Positions 37,299 through 49,116 of a DNA stretch of 64,000 nt are shown here, piece by piece; position 1 is the first letter of the stretch, and each line of letters begins with the position of its first letter. Made by a program: the position numbers and the translations under genes. The stretch comes from Anthopleura xanthogrammica (lineage: Eukaryota > Cnidaria > Anthozoa > Actiniaria > Actiniidae). Location of the stretch: assembly GCA_964019055.1 (NCBI GenBank), contig OZ025216.1, positions 6,439,840 through 6,503,839 on the forward strand, given 5' to 3'. The notes under the pieces were generated by a model that searched no databases, had not been told where the DNA came from, and saw only the letters and a list, made by a program, of their open reading frames with translations.

Positions 37299-37366
37299 TG
37301 ACCAGCCAACGCCAGGGTCTTCTCTTCTTCGCGTCTTCGCGTGAGAAGGCCCTGGGGACGAGGTTG
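37299..37366 (-). repeat. Right terminal inverted repeat, MITE copy 1
   Basis: This is the complementary arm to 37150-37217, ending GGACGAGGTTG. It is identical in the second copy of the element. Confidence 0.9.
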
Positions 37367-37375
37367 CGTTTAGCA
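37367..37375 (+). other. Right target-site duplication of MITE copy 1
   Basis: CGTTTAGCA directly follows the right inverted repeat, after which the satellite unit resumes with GTGAAAACG. Removing the element and one copy of this 9-bp sequence restores an intact unit. Confidence 0.85.
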
Positions 37376-40300
37376 GTGAAAACGTCGTGTTTGGACCAAG
37401 AGAAAATTCTCAGCAAAATTCCAATTTGGTCAGCAAAAAACAGTTTTTTTGACCAAAAAGCACCTATTCTCAGCCAAAACCCCATTTTTTTTCGCCAAAA
37501 AGTCGTGTTTTTATCTCAAGAGGGATTTTCAGGAGCAAAAAGTGGGGGTTTCAGCCAACCGGTCACGCCGTCAGCGAAAAACCTGGTTTTGAGAGCCAAA
37601 ATAGCCATTTTTCAGTTTTTGGGGCTAAAAAGGTTTTTTTCCCAGCAAAACAGTGTTTTGGACACCGAAAATGTGCTTTTCTCGGCCAAAGGGTGCGTTT
37701 AGCAGTGAAAACGTCGTGTTTGGACCAAGAGAAAATTCTCAGCAAAATTGCAATTTGGTCAGCAAAAAACAGTTTTTTTGACCAAAAAGCACCTATTCTC
37801 AGCCAAAACCCCATTTTTTTTCGCCAAAAAGTCGTGTTTTTATCTCAAGAGGTATTTTCAGGAGCAAAAAGTGGGGGTTTCAGCCAACCGGTCACGCCGT
37901 CAGCGAAAAACCTGGTTTTGAGAGCCAAAATAGCCATTTTTCAGTTTTTGGGGCTAAAAAGGTTTTTTTCCCAGCAAAACAGTGTTTTAGACACCGAAAA
38001 TGTGCTTTTCTCGGCCAAAGGGTGCGTTTAGCAGTGAAAACGTCGTGTTTGGACCAAGAGAAAATTCTCAGCAAAATTCCAATTTGGTCAGCAAAAAACA
38101 GTTTTTTTGACCAAAAAGCACCTATTCTCAGCCAAAACCCCATTTTTTTTTCGCCAAAAAGTCGTGTTTTTATCTCAAGAGGTATTTTCAGGAGCAAAAA
38201 GTGGGGGTTTCAGCCAACCGGTCACGCCGTCAGCGAAAAACCTGGTTTTGAGAGCCAAAATAGCCATTTTTCAGTTTTTGGGGCTAAAAAGGTTTTTTCC
38301 CCAGCAAAACAGTGTTTTGGACACCGAAAATGTGCTTTTCTCGGCCAAAGGGTGCGTTTAGCAGTGAAAACGTCGTGTTTGGACCAAGAGAAAATTCTCA
38401 GCAAAATTCCAATTTGGTCAGCAAAAAACAGTTTTTTTGACCAAAAAGCACCTATTCTCAGCCAAAACCCCATTTTTTTTCGCCAAAAAGTCGTGTTTTT
38501 ATCTCAAGAGGTATTTTCAGGAGCAAAAAGTGGGGGTTTCAGCCAACCGGTCACGCCGTCAGCGAAAAACCTGGTTTTGAGAGCCAAAATAGCCATTTTT
38601 CAGTTTTTGGGGCTAAAAAGGTTTTTTTCCCAGCAAAACAGTGTTTTGGACACCGAAAATGTGCTTTTCTCGGCCAAAGGGTGCGTTTAGCAGTGAAAAC
38701 GTCGTGTTTGGACCAAGAGAAAATTCTCAGCAAAATTCCAATTTGGTCAGCAAAAAACAGTTTTTTTGACCAAAAAGCACCTATTCTCAGCCAAAACCCC
38801 ATTTTTTTTTCGCCAAAAAGTCGTGTTTTTATCTCAAGAGGTATTTTCAGGAGCAAAAAGTGGGGGTTTCAGCCAACCGGTCACGCCGTCAGCGAAAAAC
38901 CTGGTTTTGAGTGCCAAAATAGCCATTTTTCAGTTTTTGGGGCTAAAAAGGTTTTTTTCCCAGCAAAACAGTGTTTTGGACACCGAAAATGTGCTTTTCT
39001 CGGCCAAAGGGTGCGTTTAGCAGTGAAAACGTCGTGTTTGGGCCAAGAGAAAATTCTCAGCAAAATTCCAATTTGGTCAGCAAAAAACAGTTTTTTTGAC
39101 CAAAAAGCACCTATTCTCAGCCAAAACCCCATTTTTTTTCTCCAAAAAGTCGTGTTTTTATCTCAAGAGGTATTTTCAAGAGCAAAAAGTGGGGGTTTCA
39201 GCCAACCGGTCACGCCGTCAGCGAAAAACCTGGTTTTGAGAGCCAAAATAGCCATTTTTCAGTTTTTGGGGCTAAAAAGGTTTTTTTCCCAGCAAAACAG
39301 TGTTTTGGACACCGAAAATTTGCTTTTCTCGGCCAAAGGGTGCGTTTAGCAGTGAAAACGTCGTGTTTGGACCAAGAGAAAATTCTCAGCAAAATTCCAA
39401 TTTGGTCAGCAAAAAACAGTTTTTTTGACCAAAAAGCACCTATTCTCAGCCAAAACCCCATTTTTTTTCGCCAAAAAGTCGTGTTTTTATCTCAAGAGGT
39501 ATTTTCAGGAGCAAAAAGTGGGGGTTTCAGCCAACCGGTCACGCCGTCAGCGAAAAACCTGGTTTTGAGAGCCAAAATAGCCATTTTTCAGTTTTTGGGG
39601 CTAAAAAGGTTTTTTTCCCAGCAAAACAGTGTTTTGGACACCGAAAATGTGCTTTTCTCGGCCAAAGGGTGCGTTTAGCAGTGAAAACGTCGTGTTTGGA
39701 CCAAGAGAAAATTCTCAGCAAAATTCCAATTTGGTCAGCAAAAAACAGTTTTTTTGACCAAAAAGCACCTATTCTCAGCCAAAACCCCATTTTTTTTCGC
39801 CAAAAAGTCGTGTTTTTATCTCAAGAGGTATTTTCAGGAGCAAAAAGTGGGGGTTTCAGCCAAACGGTCACGCCGTCAGCGAAAAATCTGGTTTTGAGAG
39901 CCAAAATAGCCATTTTTCAGTTTTTGGGGCTAAAAAGGTTTTTTTCCCAGCAAAACAGTGTTTTGGACACCGAAAATGTGCTTTTCTCGGCCAAAGGGTG
40001 CGTTTAGCAGTGAAAACGTCGTGTTTGGGCCAAGAGAAAATTCTCAGCAAAATTCCAATTTGGTCAGCAAAAAACAGTTTTTTTGACCAAAAAGCACCTA
40101 TTCTCAGCCAAAACCCCATTTTTTTTCGCCAAAAAGTCGTGTTTTTATCTCAAGAGGTATTTTCAAGAGCAAAAAGTGGGGGTTTCAGCCAACCGGTCAC
40201 GCCGTCAGCGAAAAACCTGGTTTTGAGAGCCAAAATAGCCATTTTTCAGTTTTTGGGGCTAAAAAGGTTTTTTTCCCAGCAAAACAGTGTTTTGGACACC

Positions 40301-40655
40301 GAAAATGTGCTTTTCTCGGCCAAAGGGTGCGTTTAGCAGTGAAAACGTCGTGTTTGGACCAAGAGAAAATTCTCAGCAAAATTGCAATTTGGTCAGCAAA
40401 AAACAGTTTCTTTGACCAAAAAGCACCTATTCTCAGCCAAAACCCCATTTTTTTTCGCCAAAAAGTCGTGTTTTTATCTCAAGAGGTATTTTCAGGAGCA
40501 AAAAGTGGGGGTTTCAGCCAACCGGTCACGCCGTCAGCGAAAAACCTGGTTTTGAGAGCCAAAATAGCCATTTTTCAGTTTTTGGGGCTAAAAAGGTTTT
40601 TTTCCCAGCAAAACAGTGTTTTGGACACCGAAAATGTGCTTTTCTCGGCCAAAGG

Positions 40656-43600
40656 GTGCGTTTAGCAGTGAAAACGTCGTGTTTGGACCAAGAGAAAATT
40701 CTCAGCAAAATTCCAATTTGGTCAGCAAAAAACAGTTTTTTTGACCAAAAAGCACCTATTCTCAGCCAAAACCCCATTTTTTTTCGCCAAAAAGTCGTGT
40801 TTTTATCTCAAGAGGTATTTTCAGGAGCAAAAAGTGGGGGTTTCAGCCAACCGGTCACGCCGTCAGCGAAAAATCTGGTTTTGAGAGCCAAAATAGCCAT
40901 TTTTCAGTTTTTGGGGCTAAAAAGGTTTTTTTCCCAGCAAAACAGTGTTTTGGACACCGAAAATGTGCTTTTCTCGGCCAAAGGGTGCGTTTAGCAGTGA
41001 AAACGTCGTGTTTGGACCAAGAGAAAATTCTCAGCAAAATTCCAATTTGGTCAGCAAAAAAACAGTTTTTTTGACCAAAAAGCACCTATTCTCAGCCAAA
41101 ACCCCATTTTTTTTCGCCAAAAAGTCGTGTTTTTATCTCAAGAGGTATTTTCAGGAGGAAAAAGTGGGGGTTTCAGCCAACCGGTCACGCCGTCAGCGAA
41201 AAACCTGGTTTTGAGAGCCAAAATAGCCATTTTTCAGTTTTTGGGGCTAAAAAGGTTTTTTCCCCAGCAAAACAGTGTTTTGGACACCGAAAAGGTGCTT
41301 TTCTCGGCCAAAGGGTGCGTTTAGCAGTGAAAACGTCGTGTTTGGACCAAGAGAAAATTCTCAGCAAAATTCCAATTTGGTCAGCAAAAAACAGTTTTTT
41401 TGACCAAAAAGCACCTATTCTCAGCCAAAACCCCATTTTTTTTCGCCAAAAAGTCGTGTTTTTATCTCAAGAGGTATTTTCAGGAGCAAAAAGTGGGGGT
41501 TTCAGCCAACCGGTCACGCCGTCAGCGAAAAACCTGGTTTTGAGAGCCAAAATAGCCATTTTTCAGTTTTTGGGGCTAAAAAGGTTTTTTCCCAGCAAAA
41601 CAGTGTTTTGGACACCGAAAATGTGCTTTTCTCGGCCAAAGGGTGCGTTTAGCAGTGAAAACGTCGTGTTTGGACCAAGAGAAAATTCTCAGCAAAATTC
41701 CAATTTGGTCAGCAAAAAACAGTTTTTTTGACCAAAAAGCACCTATTCTCAGCCAAAACCGCATTTTTTTTCGCCAAAAAGTCGTGTTTTTATCTCAAGA
41801 GGTATTTTCAGGAGCAAAAAGTGGGGGTTTCAGCCTACCAGTCACGCCGTCAGCGAAAAACCTGGTTTTGAGAGCCAAAATAGCCATTTTTCAGTTTTTG
41901 GGGCTAAAAAGGTTTTTTTCCCAGCAAAACAGTGTTTTGGACACCGAAAATGTGCTTTTCTCGGCCAAAGGGTGCGTTTAGCAGTGAAAACGTCGTGTTT
42001 GGACCAAGAGAAAATTCTCAGCAAAATTCCAATTTGGTCAGCAAAAAACAGTTTTTTTGACCAAAAAGCACCTATTCTCAGCCAAAACCCCATTTTTTTT
42101 CGCCAAAAAGTCGTGTTTTTATCTCAAGAGGTATTTTCAGGAGCAAAAAGTGGGGGTTTCAGCCAACCGGTCACGCCGTCAGCGAAAAATCTGGTTTTGA
42201 GAGCCAAAATAGCCATTTTTCAGTTTTTGGGGCTAAAAAGGTTTTTTTCCCAGCAAAACAGTGTTTTGGACACCGAAAATGTGCTTTTCTCGGCCAAAGG
42301 GTGCGTTTAGCAGTGAAAACGTCGTGTTTGGACAAAGAGAAAATTCTCAGCAAAATTCCAATTTGGTCAGCAAAAAAACAGTTTTTTTGACCAAAAAGCA
42401 CCTATTCTCAGCCAAAACCCCATTTTTTTTCGCCAAAAAGTCGTGTTTTTATCTCAAGAGGTATTTTCAGGAGCAAAAAGTGGGGGTTTCAGCCAACCGG
42501 TCACGCCGTCAGCGAAAAACCTGGTTTTGAGAGCCAAAATAGCCATTTTTCAGTTTTTGGGGCTAAAAAGGTTTTTTCCCCAGCAAAACAGTGTTTTGGA
42601 CACCGAAAAGGTGCTTTTCTCGGCCAAAGGGTGCGTTTAGCAGTGAAAACGTCGTGTTTGGACCAAGAGAAAATTCTCAGCAAAATTCCAATTTGGTCAG
42701 CAAAAAACAGTTTTTTTGACCAAAAAGCACCTATTCTCAGCCAAAACCCCATTTTTTTTCGCCAAAAAGTCGTGTTTTTATCTCAAGAGGTATTTTCAGG
42801 AGCAAAAAGTGGGGGTTTCAGCCAACCGGTCACGCCGTCAGCGAAAAACCTGGTTTTGAGAGCCAAAATAGCCATTTTTCAGTTTTTGGGGCTAAAAAGG
42901 TTTTTTCCCAGCAAAACAGTGTTTTGGACACCGAAAATGTGCTTTTCTCGGCCAAAGGGTGCGTTTAGCAGTGAAAACGTCGTGTTTGGACCAAGAGAAA
43001 ATTCTCAGCAAAATTCCAATTTGGTCAGCAAAAAACAGTTTTTTTGACCAAAAAGCACCTATTCTCAGCCAAAACCGCATTTTTTTTCGCCAAAAAGTCG
43101 TGTTTTTATCTCAAGAGGTATTTTCAGGAGCAAAAAGTGGGGGTTTCAGCCTACCAGTCACGCCGTCAGCGAAAAACCTGGTTTTGAGAGCCAAAATAGC
43201 CATTTTTCAGTTTTTGGGGCTAAAAAGGTTTTTTTCCCAGCAAAACAGTGTTTTGGACACCGAAAATGTGCTTTTCTCGGCCAAAGGGTGCGTTTAGCAG
43301 TGAAAACGTCGTGTTTGGACCAAGAGAAAATTCTCAGCAAAATTCCAATTTGGTCAGCAAAAAACAGTTTTTTTGACCAAAAAGCACCTATTCTCAGCCA
43401 AAACCCCATTTTTTTTCGCCAAAAAGTCGTGTTTTTATCTCAAGAGGTATTTTCAGGAGCAAAAAGTGGGGGTTTCAGCCAACCGGTCACGCCGTCAGCG
43501 AAAAATCTGGTTTTGAGAGCCAAAATAGCCATTTTTCAGTTTTTGGGGCTAAAAAGGTTTTTTTCCCAGCAAAACAGTGTTTTGGACACCGAAAATGTGC

Positions 43601-44603
43601 TTTTCTCGGCCAAAGGGTGCGTTTAGCAGTGAAAACGTCGTGTTTGGACAAAGAGAAAATTCTCAGCAAAATTCCAATTTGGTCAGCAAAAAAACAGTTT
43701 TTTTGACCAAAAAGCACCTATTCTCAGCCAAAACCCCATTTTTTTTCGCCAAAAAGTCGTGTTTTTATCTCAAGAGGTATTTTCAGGAGCAAAAAGTGGG
43801 GGTTTCAGCCAACCGGTCACGCCGTCAGCGAAAAACCTGGTTTTGAGAGCCAAAATAGCCATTTTTCAGTTTTTGGGGCTAAAAAGGTTTTTTCCCCAGC
43901 AAAACAGTGTTTTGGACACCGAAAAGGTGCTTTTCTCGGCCAAAGGGTGCGTTTAGCAGTGAAAACGTCGTGTTTGGACCAAGAGAAAATTCTCAGCAAA
44001 ATTCCAATTTGGTCAGCAAAAAACAGTTTTTTTGACCAAAAAGCACCTATTCTCAGCCAAAACCCCATTTTTTTTCGCCAAAAAGTCGTGTTTTTATCTC
44101 AAGAGGTATTTTCAGGAGCAAAAAGTGGGGGTTTCAGCCAACCGGTCACGCCGTCAGCGAAAAACCTGGTTTTGAGAGCCAAAATAGCCATTTTTCAGTT
44201 TTTGGGGCTAAAAAGGTTTTTTCCCAGCAAAACAGTGTTTTGGACACCGAAAATGTGCTTTTCTCGGCCAAAGGGTGCGTTTAGCAGTGAAAACGTCGTG
44301 TTTGGACCAAGAGAAAATTCTCAGCAAAATTCCAATTTGGTCAGCAAAAAACAGTTTTTTTGACCAAAAAGCACCTATTCTCAGCCAAAACCGCATTTTT
44401 TTTCGCCAAAAAGTCGTGTTTTTATCTCAAGAGGTATTTTCAGGAGCAAAAAGTGGGGGTTTCAGCCTACCAGTCACGCCGTCAGCGAAAAACCTGGTTT
44501 TGAGAGCCAAAATAGCCATTTTTCAGTTTTTGGTGCTTAAAAGGTTTTTTCCCCAGCAAAACAGTGTTTTGGACACCGAAAATGTGCTTTTCTCGGCCAA
44601 AGG
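40656..44603 (+). repeat. Tetrameric HOR, 1316 bp, three copies
   Basis: Three exact 1316-bp periods (40656-41971, 41972-43287, 43288-44603) each hold four units of 329, 330, 328 and 329 bp. Markers at fixed places are AAAAATCTGG in unit 1 (40874, 42190, 43506), a seven-A run and GAAAAGGTGC in unit 2, a shortened T-run in unit 3, and ACCGCATTT plus GCCTACCAGTCACG in unit 4. Copies 2 and 3 also share GACAAAGAG (42334 and 43650), absent from copy 1, so they separated most recently. Copy 1 has a private AGGAGGAAAAAG near 41157. The last unit of copy 3 differs by TTTGGTGCTTAAAAGG near 44533. Confidence 0.92.
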
Positions 44604-47600
44604 GTGCGTTTAGCAGTGAAAACGTCGTGTTTGGACCAAGAGAAAATTCTCAGCAAAATTCCAATTTGGTCAGCAAAAAACAGTTTTTTTGACCAAAAAG
44701 CACCTATTCTCAGCCAAAACCCCATTTTTTTTCGCCAAAAAGTCGTGTTTTTATCTCAAGAGGTATTTTCAGGAGCAAAAAGTGGGGGTTTCAGCCAACC
44801 GGTCACGCCGTCAGCGAAAAACCTGGTTTTGAGAGCCAAAATAGCCATTTTTCAGTTTTTGGGGCTAAAAAGGTTTTTTTCCCAGCAAAACAGTGTTTTG
44901 GACACCGAAAATGTGCTTTTCTCGGCCAAAGGGTGCGTTTAGCAGTGAAAACGTCGTGTTTGGACCAAGAGAAAATTCTCAGCAAAATTCCAATTTGGTC
45001 AGCAAAAAACAGTTTTTTTGACCAAAAAGCACCTATTCTCAGCCAAAACCCCATTTTTTTTCGCCAAAAAGTCGTGTTTTTATCTCAAGAGGGATTTTCA
45101 GGAGCAAAAAGTGGGGGTTTCAGCCAACCGGTCACGCCGTCAGCGAAAAACCTGGTTTTGAGAGCCAAAATAGCCATTTTTCAGTTTTTGGGGCTAAAAA
45201 GGTTTTTTTCCCAGCAAAACAGTGTTTTGGACACCGAAAATGTGCTTTTCTCGGCCAAAGGGTGCGTTTAGCAGTGAAAACGTCGTGTTTGGACCAAGAG
45301 AAAATTCTCAGCAAAATTCCAATTTGGTCAGCAAAAAACAGTTTTTTTGACCAAAAAGCACCTATTCTCAGCCAAAACCCCATTTTTTTTTGCCAAAAAG
45401 TCGTGTTTTTATCTCAAGAGGTATTTTCAGGAGCAAAAAGTGGGGGTTTCAGCCAACCGGTCACGCCGTCAGCGAAAAACCTGGTTTTGAGAGCCAAAAT
45501 AGCCATTTTTCAGTTTTTGGGGCTAAAAAGGTTTTTTTCCCAGCAAAACAGTGTTTTGGACACCGAAAATGTGCTTTTCTCGGCCAAAGGGTGCGTTTAG
45601 CAGTGAAAACGTCGTGTTTGGACCAAGAGAAAATTCTCAGCAAAATTCCAATTTGGTCAGCAAAAAACAGTTTTTTTGACCAAAAAGCACCTATTCTCAG
45701 CCAAAACCCCATTTTTTTTCGCCAAAAAGTCGTGTTTTTATCTCAAGAGGTATTTTCAGGAGCAAAAAGTGGGGGTTTCAGCCAACCGGTCACGCCGTCA
45801 GCGAAAAACCTGGTTTTGAGAGCCAAAATAGCCATTTTTCAGTTTTTGGGGCTAAAAAGGTTTTTTCCCCAGCAAAACAGTGTTTTGGACACCGAAAATG
45901 TGCTTTTCTCGGCCAAAGGGTGCGTTTAGCAGTGAAAACGTCGTGTTTGGACCAAGAGAAAATTCTCAGCAAAATTCCAATTTGGTCAGCAAAAAACAGT
46001 TTTTTTGATCAAAAAGCACCTATTCTCAGCCAAAACCCCATTTTTTTTCGCCAAAAAGTCGTGTTTTTATCTCAAGAGGTATTTTCAGGAGCAAAAAGTG
46101 GGGGTTTCAGCCAACCGGTCACGCCGTCAGCGAAAAACCTGGTTTTGAGAGCCAAAATAGCCATTTTTCAGTTTTTGGGGCTAAAAAGGTTTTTTTCCCA
46201 GCAAAACAGTGTTTTGGACACCGAAAATGTGCTTTTCTCGGCCAAAGGGTGCGTTTAGCAGTGAAAACGTCGTGTTTGGACCAAGAGAAAATTCTCAGCA
46301 AAATTGCAATTTGGTCAGCAAAAAACAGTTTTTTTGACCAAAAAGCACCTATTCTCAGCCAAAACCCCATTTTTTTCGCCAAAAAGTCGTGTTTTTATCT
46401 CAAGAGGGATTTTCAGGAGCAAAAAGTGGGGGTTTCAGCCAACCTGTCACGCCGTCAGCGAAAAACCTGGTTTTGAGAGCCAAAATAGCCATTTTTCAGT
46501 TTTTGGGGCTAAAAAGGTTTTTTTCCCAGCAAAACAGTGTTTTGGACACCGAAAATGTGCTTTTCTCGGCCAAAGGGTGCGTTTAGCAGTGAAAACGTCG
46601 TGTTTGGACCAAGAGAAAATTCTCAGCAAAATTCCAATTTGGTCAGCAAAAAACAGTTTTTTTGACCAAAAAGCACCTATTCTCAGCCAAAACCCCATTT
46701 TTTTTCGCCAAAAAGTCGTGTTTTTATCTCAAGAGGTATTTTCAGGAGCAAAAAGTGGGGGTTTCAGCCAACCGGTCACGCCGTCAGCGAAAAACCTGGT
46801 TTTGAGAGCCAAAATAGCCATTTTTCAGTTTTTGGGGCTAAAAAGGTTTTTTTCCCAGCAAAACAGTGTTTTGGACACCGAAAATGTGCTTTTCTCGGCC
46901 AAAGGGTGCGTTTAGCAGTGAAAACGTCGTGTTTGGACCAAGAGAAAATTCTCAGCAAAATTCCAATTTGGTCAGCAAAAAACAGTTTTTTTGACCAAAA
47001 AGCACCTATTCTCAGCCAAAACCCCATTTTTTTTCGCCAAAAAGTCGTGTTTTTATCTCAAGAGGTATTTTCAGGAGCAAAAAGTGGGGGTTTCAGCCAA
47101 CCGGTCACGCCGTCAGCGAAAAACCTGGTTTTGAGAGCCAAAATAGCCATTTTTCAGTTTTTGGGGCTAAAAAGGTTTTTTTCCCAGCAAAACAGTGTTT
47201 TGGACACCGAAAATGTGCTTTTCTCGGCCAAAGGGTGCGTTTAGCAGTGAAAACGTCGTGTTTGGACCAAGAGAAAATTCTCAGCAAAATTCCAATTTGG
47301 TCAGCAAAAAACAGTTTTTTTGACCAAAAAGCACCTATTCTCAGCCAAAACCCCATTTTTTTTCGCCAAAAAGTCGTGTTTTTATCTCAAGAGGTATTTT
47401 CAGGAGCAAAAAGTGGGGGTTTCAGCCAACCGGTCACGCCGTCAGCGAAAAACCTGGTTTTGAGAGCCAAAATAGCCATTTTTCAGTTTTTGGGGCTAAA
47501 AAGGTTTTTTTCCCAGCAAAACAGTGTTTTGGACACCGAAAATGTGCTTTTCTCGGCCAAAGGGTGCGTTAAGCAGTGAAAACGTCGTGTTTGGACCAAG

Positions 47601-48881
47601 AGAAAATTCTCAGCAAAATTCCAATTTGGTCAGCAAAAAACAGTTTTTTTGACCAAAAAGCACCTATTCTCAGCCAAAACCCCATTTTTTTTCGCCAAAA
47701 AGTCGTGTTTTTATCTCAAGAGGTATTTTCAGGAGCAAAAAGTGGGGGTTTCAGCCAACCGGTCACGCCGTCAGCGAAAAACCTGGTTTTGAGAGCCAAA
47801 ATAGCCATTTTTCAGTTTTTGGGGCTAAAAAGGTTTTTTTCCCAGCAAAACAGTGTTTTGGACACCGAAAATGTGCTTTTCTCGGCCAAAGGGTGCGTTT
47901 AGCAGTGAAAACGTCGTGTTTGGACCAAGAGAAAATTCTCAGCAAAATTGCAATTTGGTCAGCAAAAAACAGTTTTTTTGACCAAAAAGCACCTATTCTC
48001 AGCCAAAACCCCATTTTTTTCGCCAAAAAGTCGTGTTTTTATCTCAAGAGGTATTTTCAGGAGCAAAAAGTGGGGGTTTCAGCCAACCGGTCACGCCGTC
48101 AGCGAAAAACCTGGTTTTGAGAGCCAAAATAGCCATTTTTCAGTTTTTGGGGCTAAAAAGGTTTTTTTCCCAGCAAAACAGTGTTTTGGACACCGAAAAT
48201 GTGCTTTTCTCGGCCAAAGGGTGCGTTAAGCAGTGAAAACGTCGTGTTTGGACCAAGAGAAAATTCTCAGCAAAATTCCAATTTGGTCAGCAAAAAACAG
48301 TTTTTTTGACCAAAAAGCACCTATTCTCAGCCAAAACCCCATTTTTTTTCGCCAAAAAGTCGTGTTTTTATCTCAAGAGGTATTTTCAGGAGCAAAAAGT
48401 GGGGGTTTCAGCCAACCGGTCACGCCGTCAGCGAAAAACCTGGTTTTGAGAGCCAAAATAGCCATTTTTCAGTTTTTGGGGCTAAAAAGGTTTTTTTCCC
48501 AGCAAAACAGTGTTTTGGACACCGAAAATGTGCTTTTCTCGGCCAAAGGGTGCGTTTAGCAGTGAAAACGTCGTGTTTGGACCAAGAGAAAATTCTCAGC
48601 AAAATTCCAATTTGGTCAGCAAAAAACAGTTTTTTTGACCAAAAAGCACCTATTCTCAGCCAAAACCCCATTTTTTTTCGCCAAAAAGTCGTGTTTTTAT
48701 CTCAAGAGGTATTTTCAGGAGCAAAAAGTGGGGGTTTCAGCCAACCGGTCACGCCGTCAGCGAAAAACCTGGTTTTGAGAGCCAAAATAGCCATTTTTCA
48801 GTTTTTGGGGCTAAAAAGGTTTTTTTCCCAGCAAAACAGTGTTTTGGACACCGAAAATGTGCTTTTCTCGGCCAAAGGGTG

Positions 48882-48890
48882 CGTTTAGCA
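48882..48890 (+). other. Left target-site duplication of MITE copy 2
   Basis: CGTTTAGCA sits immediately before the second element and is repeated at 49108-49116. It is the same 9 bases at the same monomer position as for the first element. Confidence 0.85.
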
Positions 48891-49107
48891 CAACCTCGTC
48901 CCCAGGGCCTTCTCACGCGAAGACGCGATGAAGAGAAGACCCTGGCATTGGCTGGTCAAATAAAGATTTTGATTGGCTAACTTTTCTTCCGGTTATTTCA
49001 GCGGTATTTGCGTGACACCCAGGATTTCTGGGTGTCACGTGACCAGCCAACGCCAGGGTCTTCTCTTCTTCGCGTCTTCGCGTGAGAAGGCCCTGGGGAC
49101 GAGGTTG
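48891..49107. mobile_element. Foldback MITE (non-autonomous DNA transposon), copy 2
   Basis: This second 217-bp copy is in the same orientation and at the same monomer position as the element at 37150-37366. The two differ at one base: C at 48902 here, A at 37161 there. Its inverted repeats (48891-48958 and 49040-49107) match at 66 of 68 positions, one better than copy 1, so this copy is closer to the ancestral form at that site. The internal 11-bp hairpin is conserved at 49012-49038. It has no coding capacity. Identity of site and orientation suggests one insertion later duplicated with the array, but the flanking units do not share private variants. Confidence 0.88.
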
Positions 49108-49116
49108 CGTTTAGCA
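49108..49116 (+). other. Right target-site duplication of MITE copy 2
   Basis: CGTTTAGCA follows the right inverted repeat and the interrupted satellite unit then resumes. Confidence 0.85.

Larger units (their letters stand above)
37150..37366. mobile_element. Foldback MITE (non-autonomous DNA transposon), copy 1
   Basis: A 217-bp non-satellite sequence interrupts a unit after CGTTTAGCA. Its first and last 68 bp (37150-37217 and 37299-37366) are inverted repeats matching at 65 of 68 positions, starting CAACCTCGTCC. A 9-bp direct repeat flanks it. The 81-bp centre has no usable open frame but contains a second hairpin. Length, long inverted repeats and lack of coding capacity are those of a MITE mobilised by a transposase encoded elsewhere. 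A 9-bp target duplication with long inverted repeats fits Mutator-like or Merlin-like elements, but I cannot assign the superfamily. CCCAGGG-type ends resemble invertebrate, perhaps cnidarian, elements I recall only loosely. An open frame running from here into the next satellite unit is fortuitous. Confidence 0.88.
37367..48890 (+). repeat. 329-bp tandem satellite array, middle segment
   Basis: The same satellite resumes in the same orientation and phase after the first MITE and runs to the second, 35 units in all. Five units in it are 330 bp (near 38022, 38681, 40985, 42301 and 43617) and five are 328 bp (41315, 42631, 43947, 46249 and 47893), so length changes cancel. The segment includes the tetrameric HOR at 40656-44603. 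Units at 46249 and 47893 share both ATTGCAATTT and a shortened seven-T run. Units ending near 47569 and 48226 share GCGTTAAGCAG, which changes the usual TTTAGC. I see no gene here. Confidence 0.97.

Noticed and set aside
37232..37702. 156-codon frame running from the MITE centre into the satellite
   Set aside because: It joins transposon and satellite sequence by chance, crosses the target-site duplication, and recurs at 48973-49443 only because the insertion itself is duplicated.
37150..49107. MITE pair plus satellite as one 11.7-kb large HOR
   Set aside because: Beyond the insertion itself and the marked unit at 44275/56020, unit-specific variants such as the 330-bp units near 38022 and 38681 have no counterparts at the same offset. 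An intact large HOR is therefore not supported, only traces.
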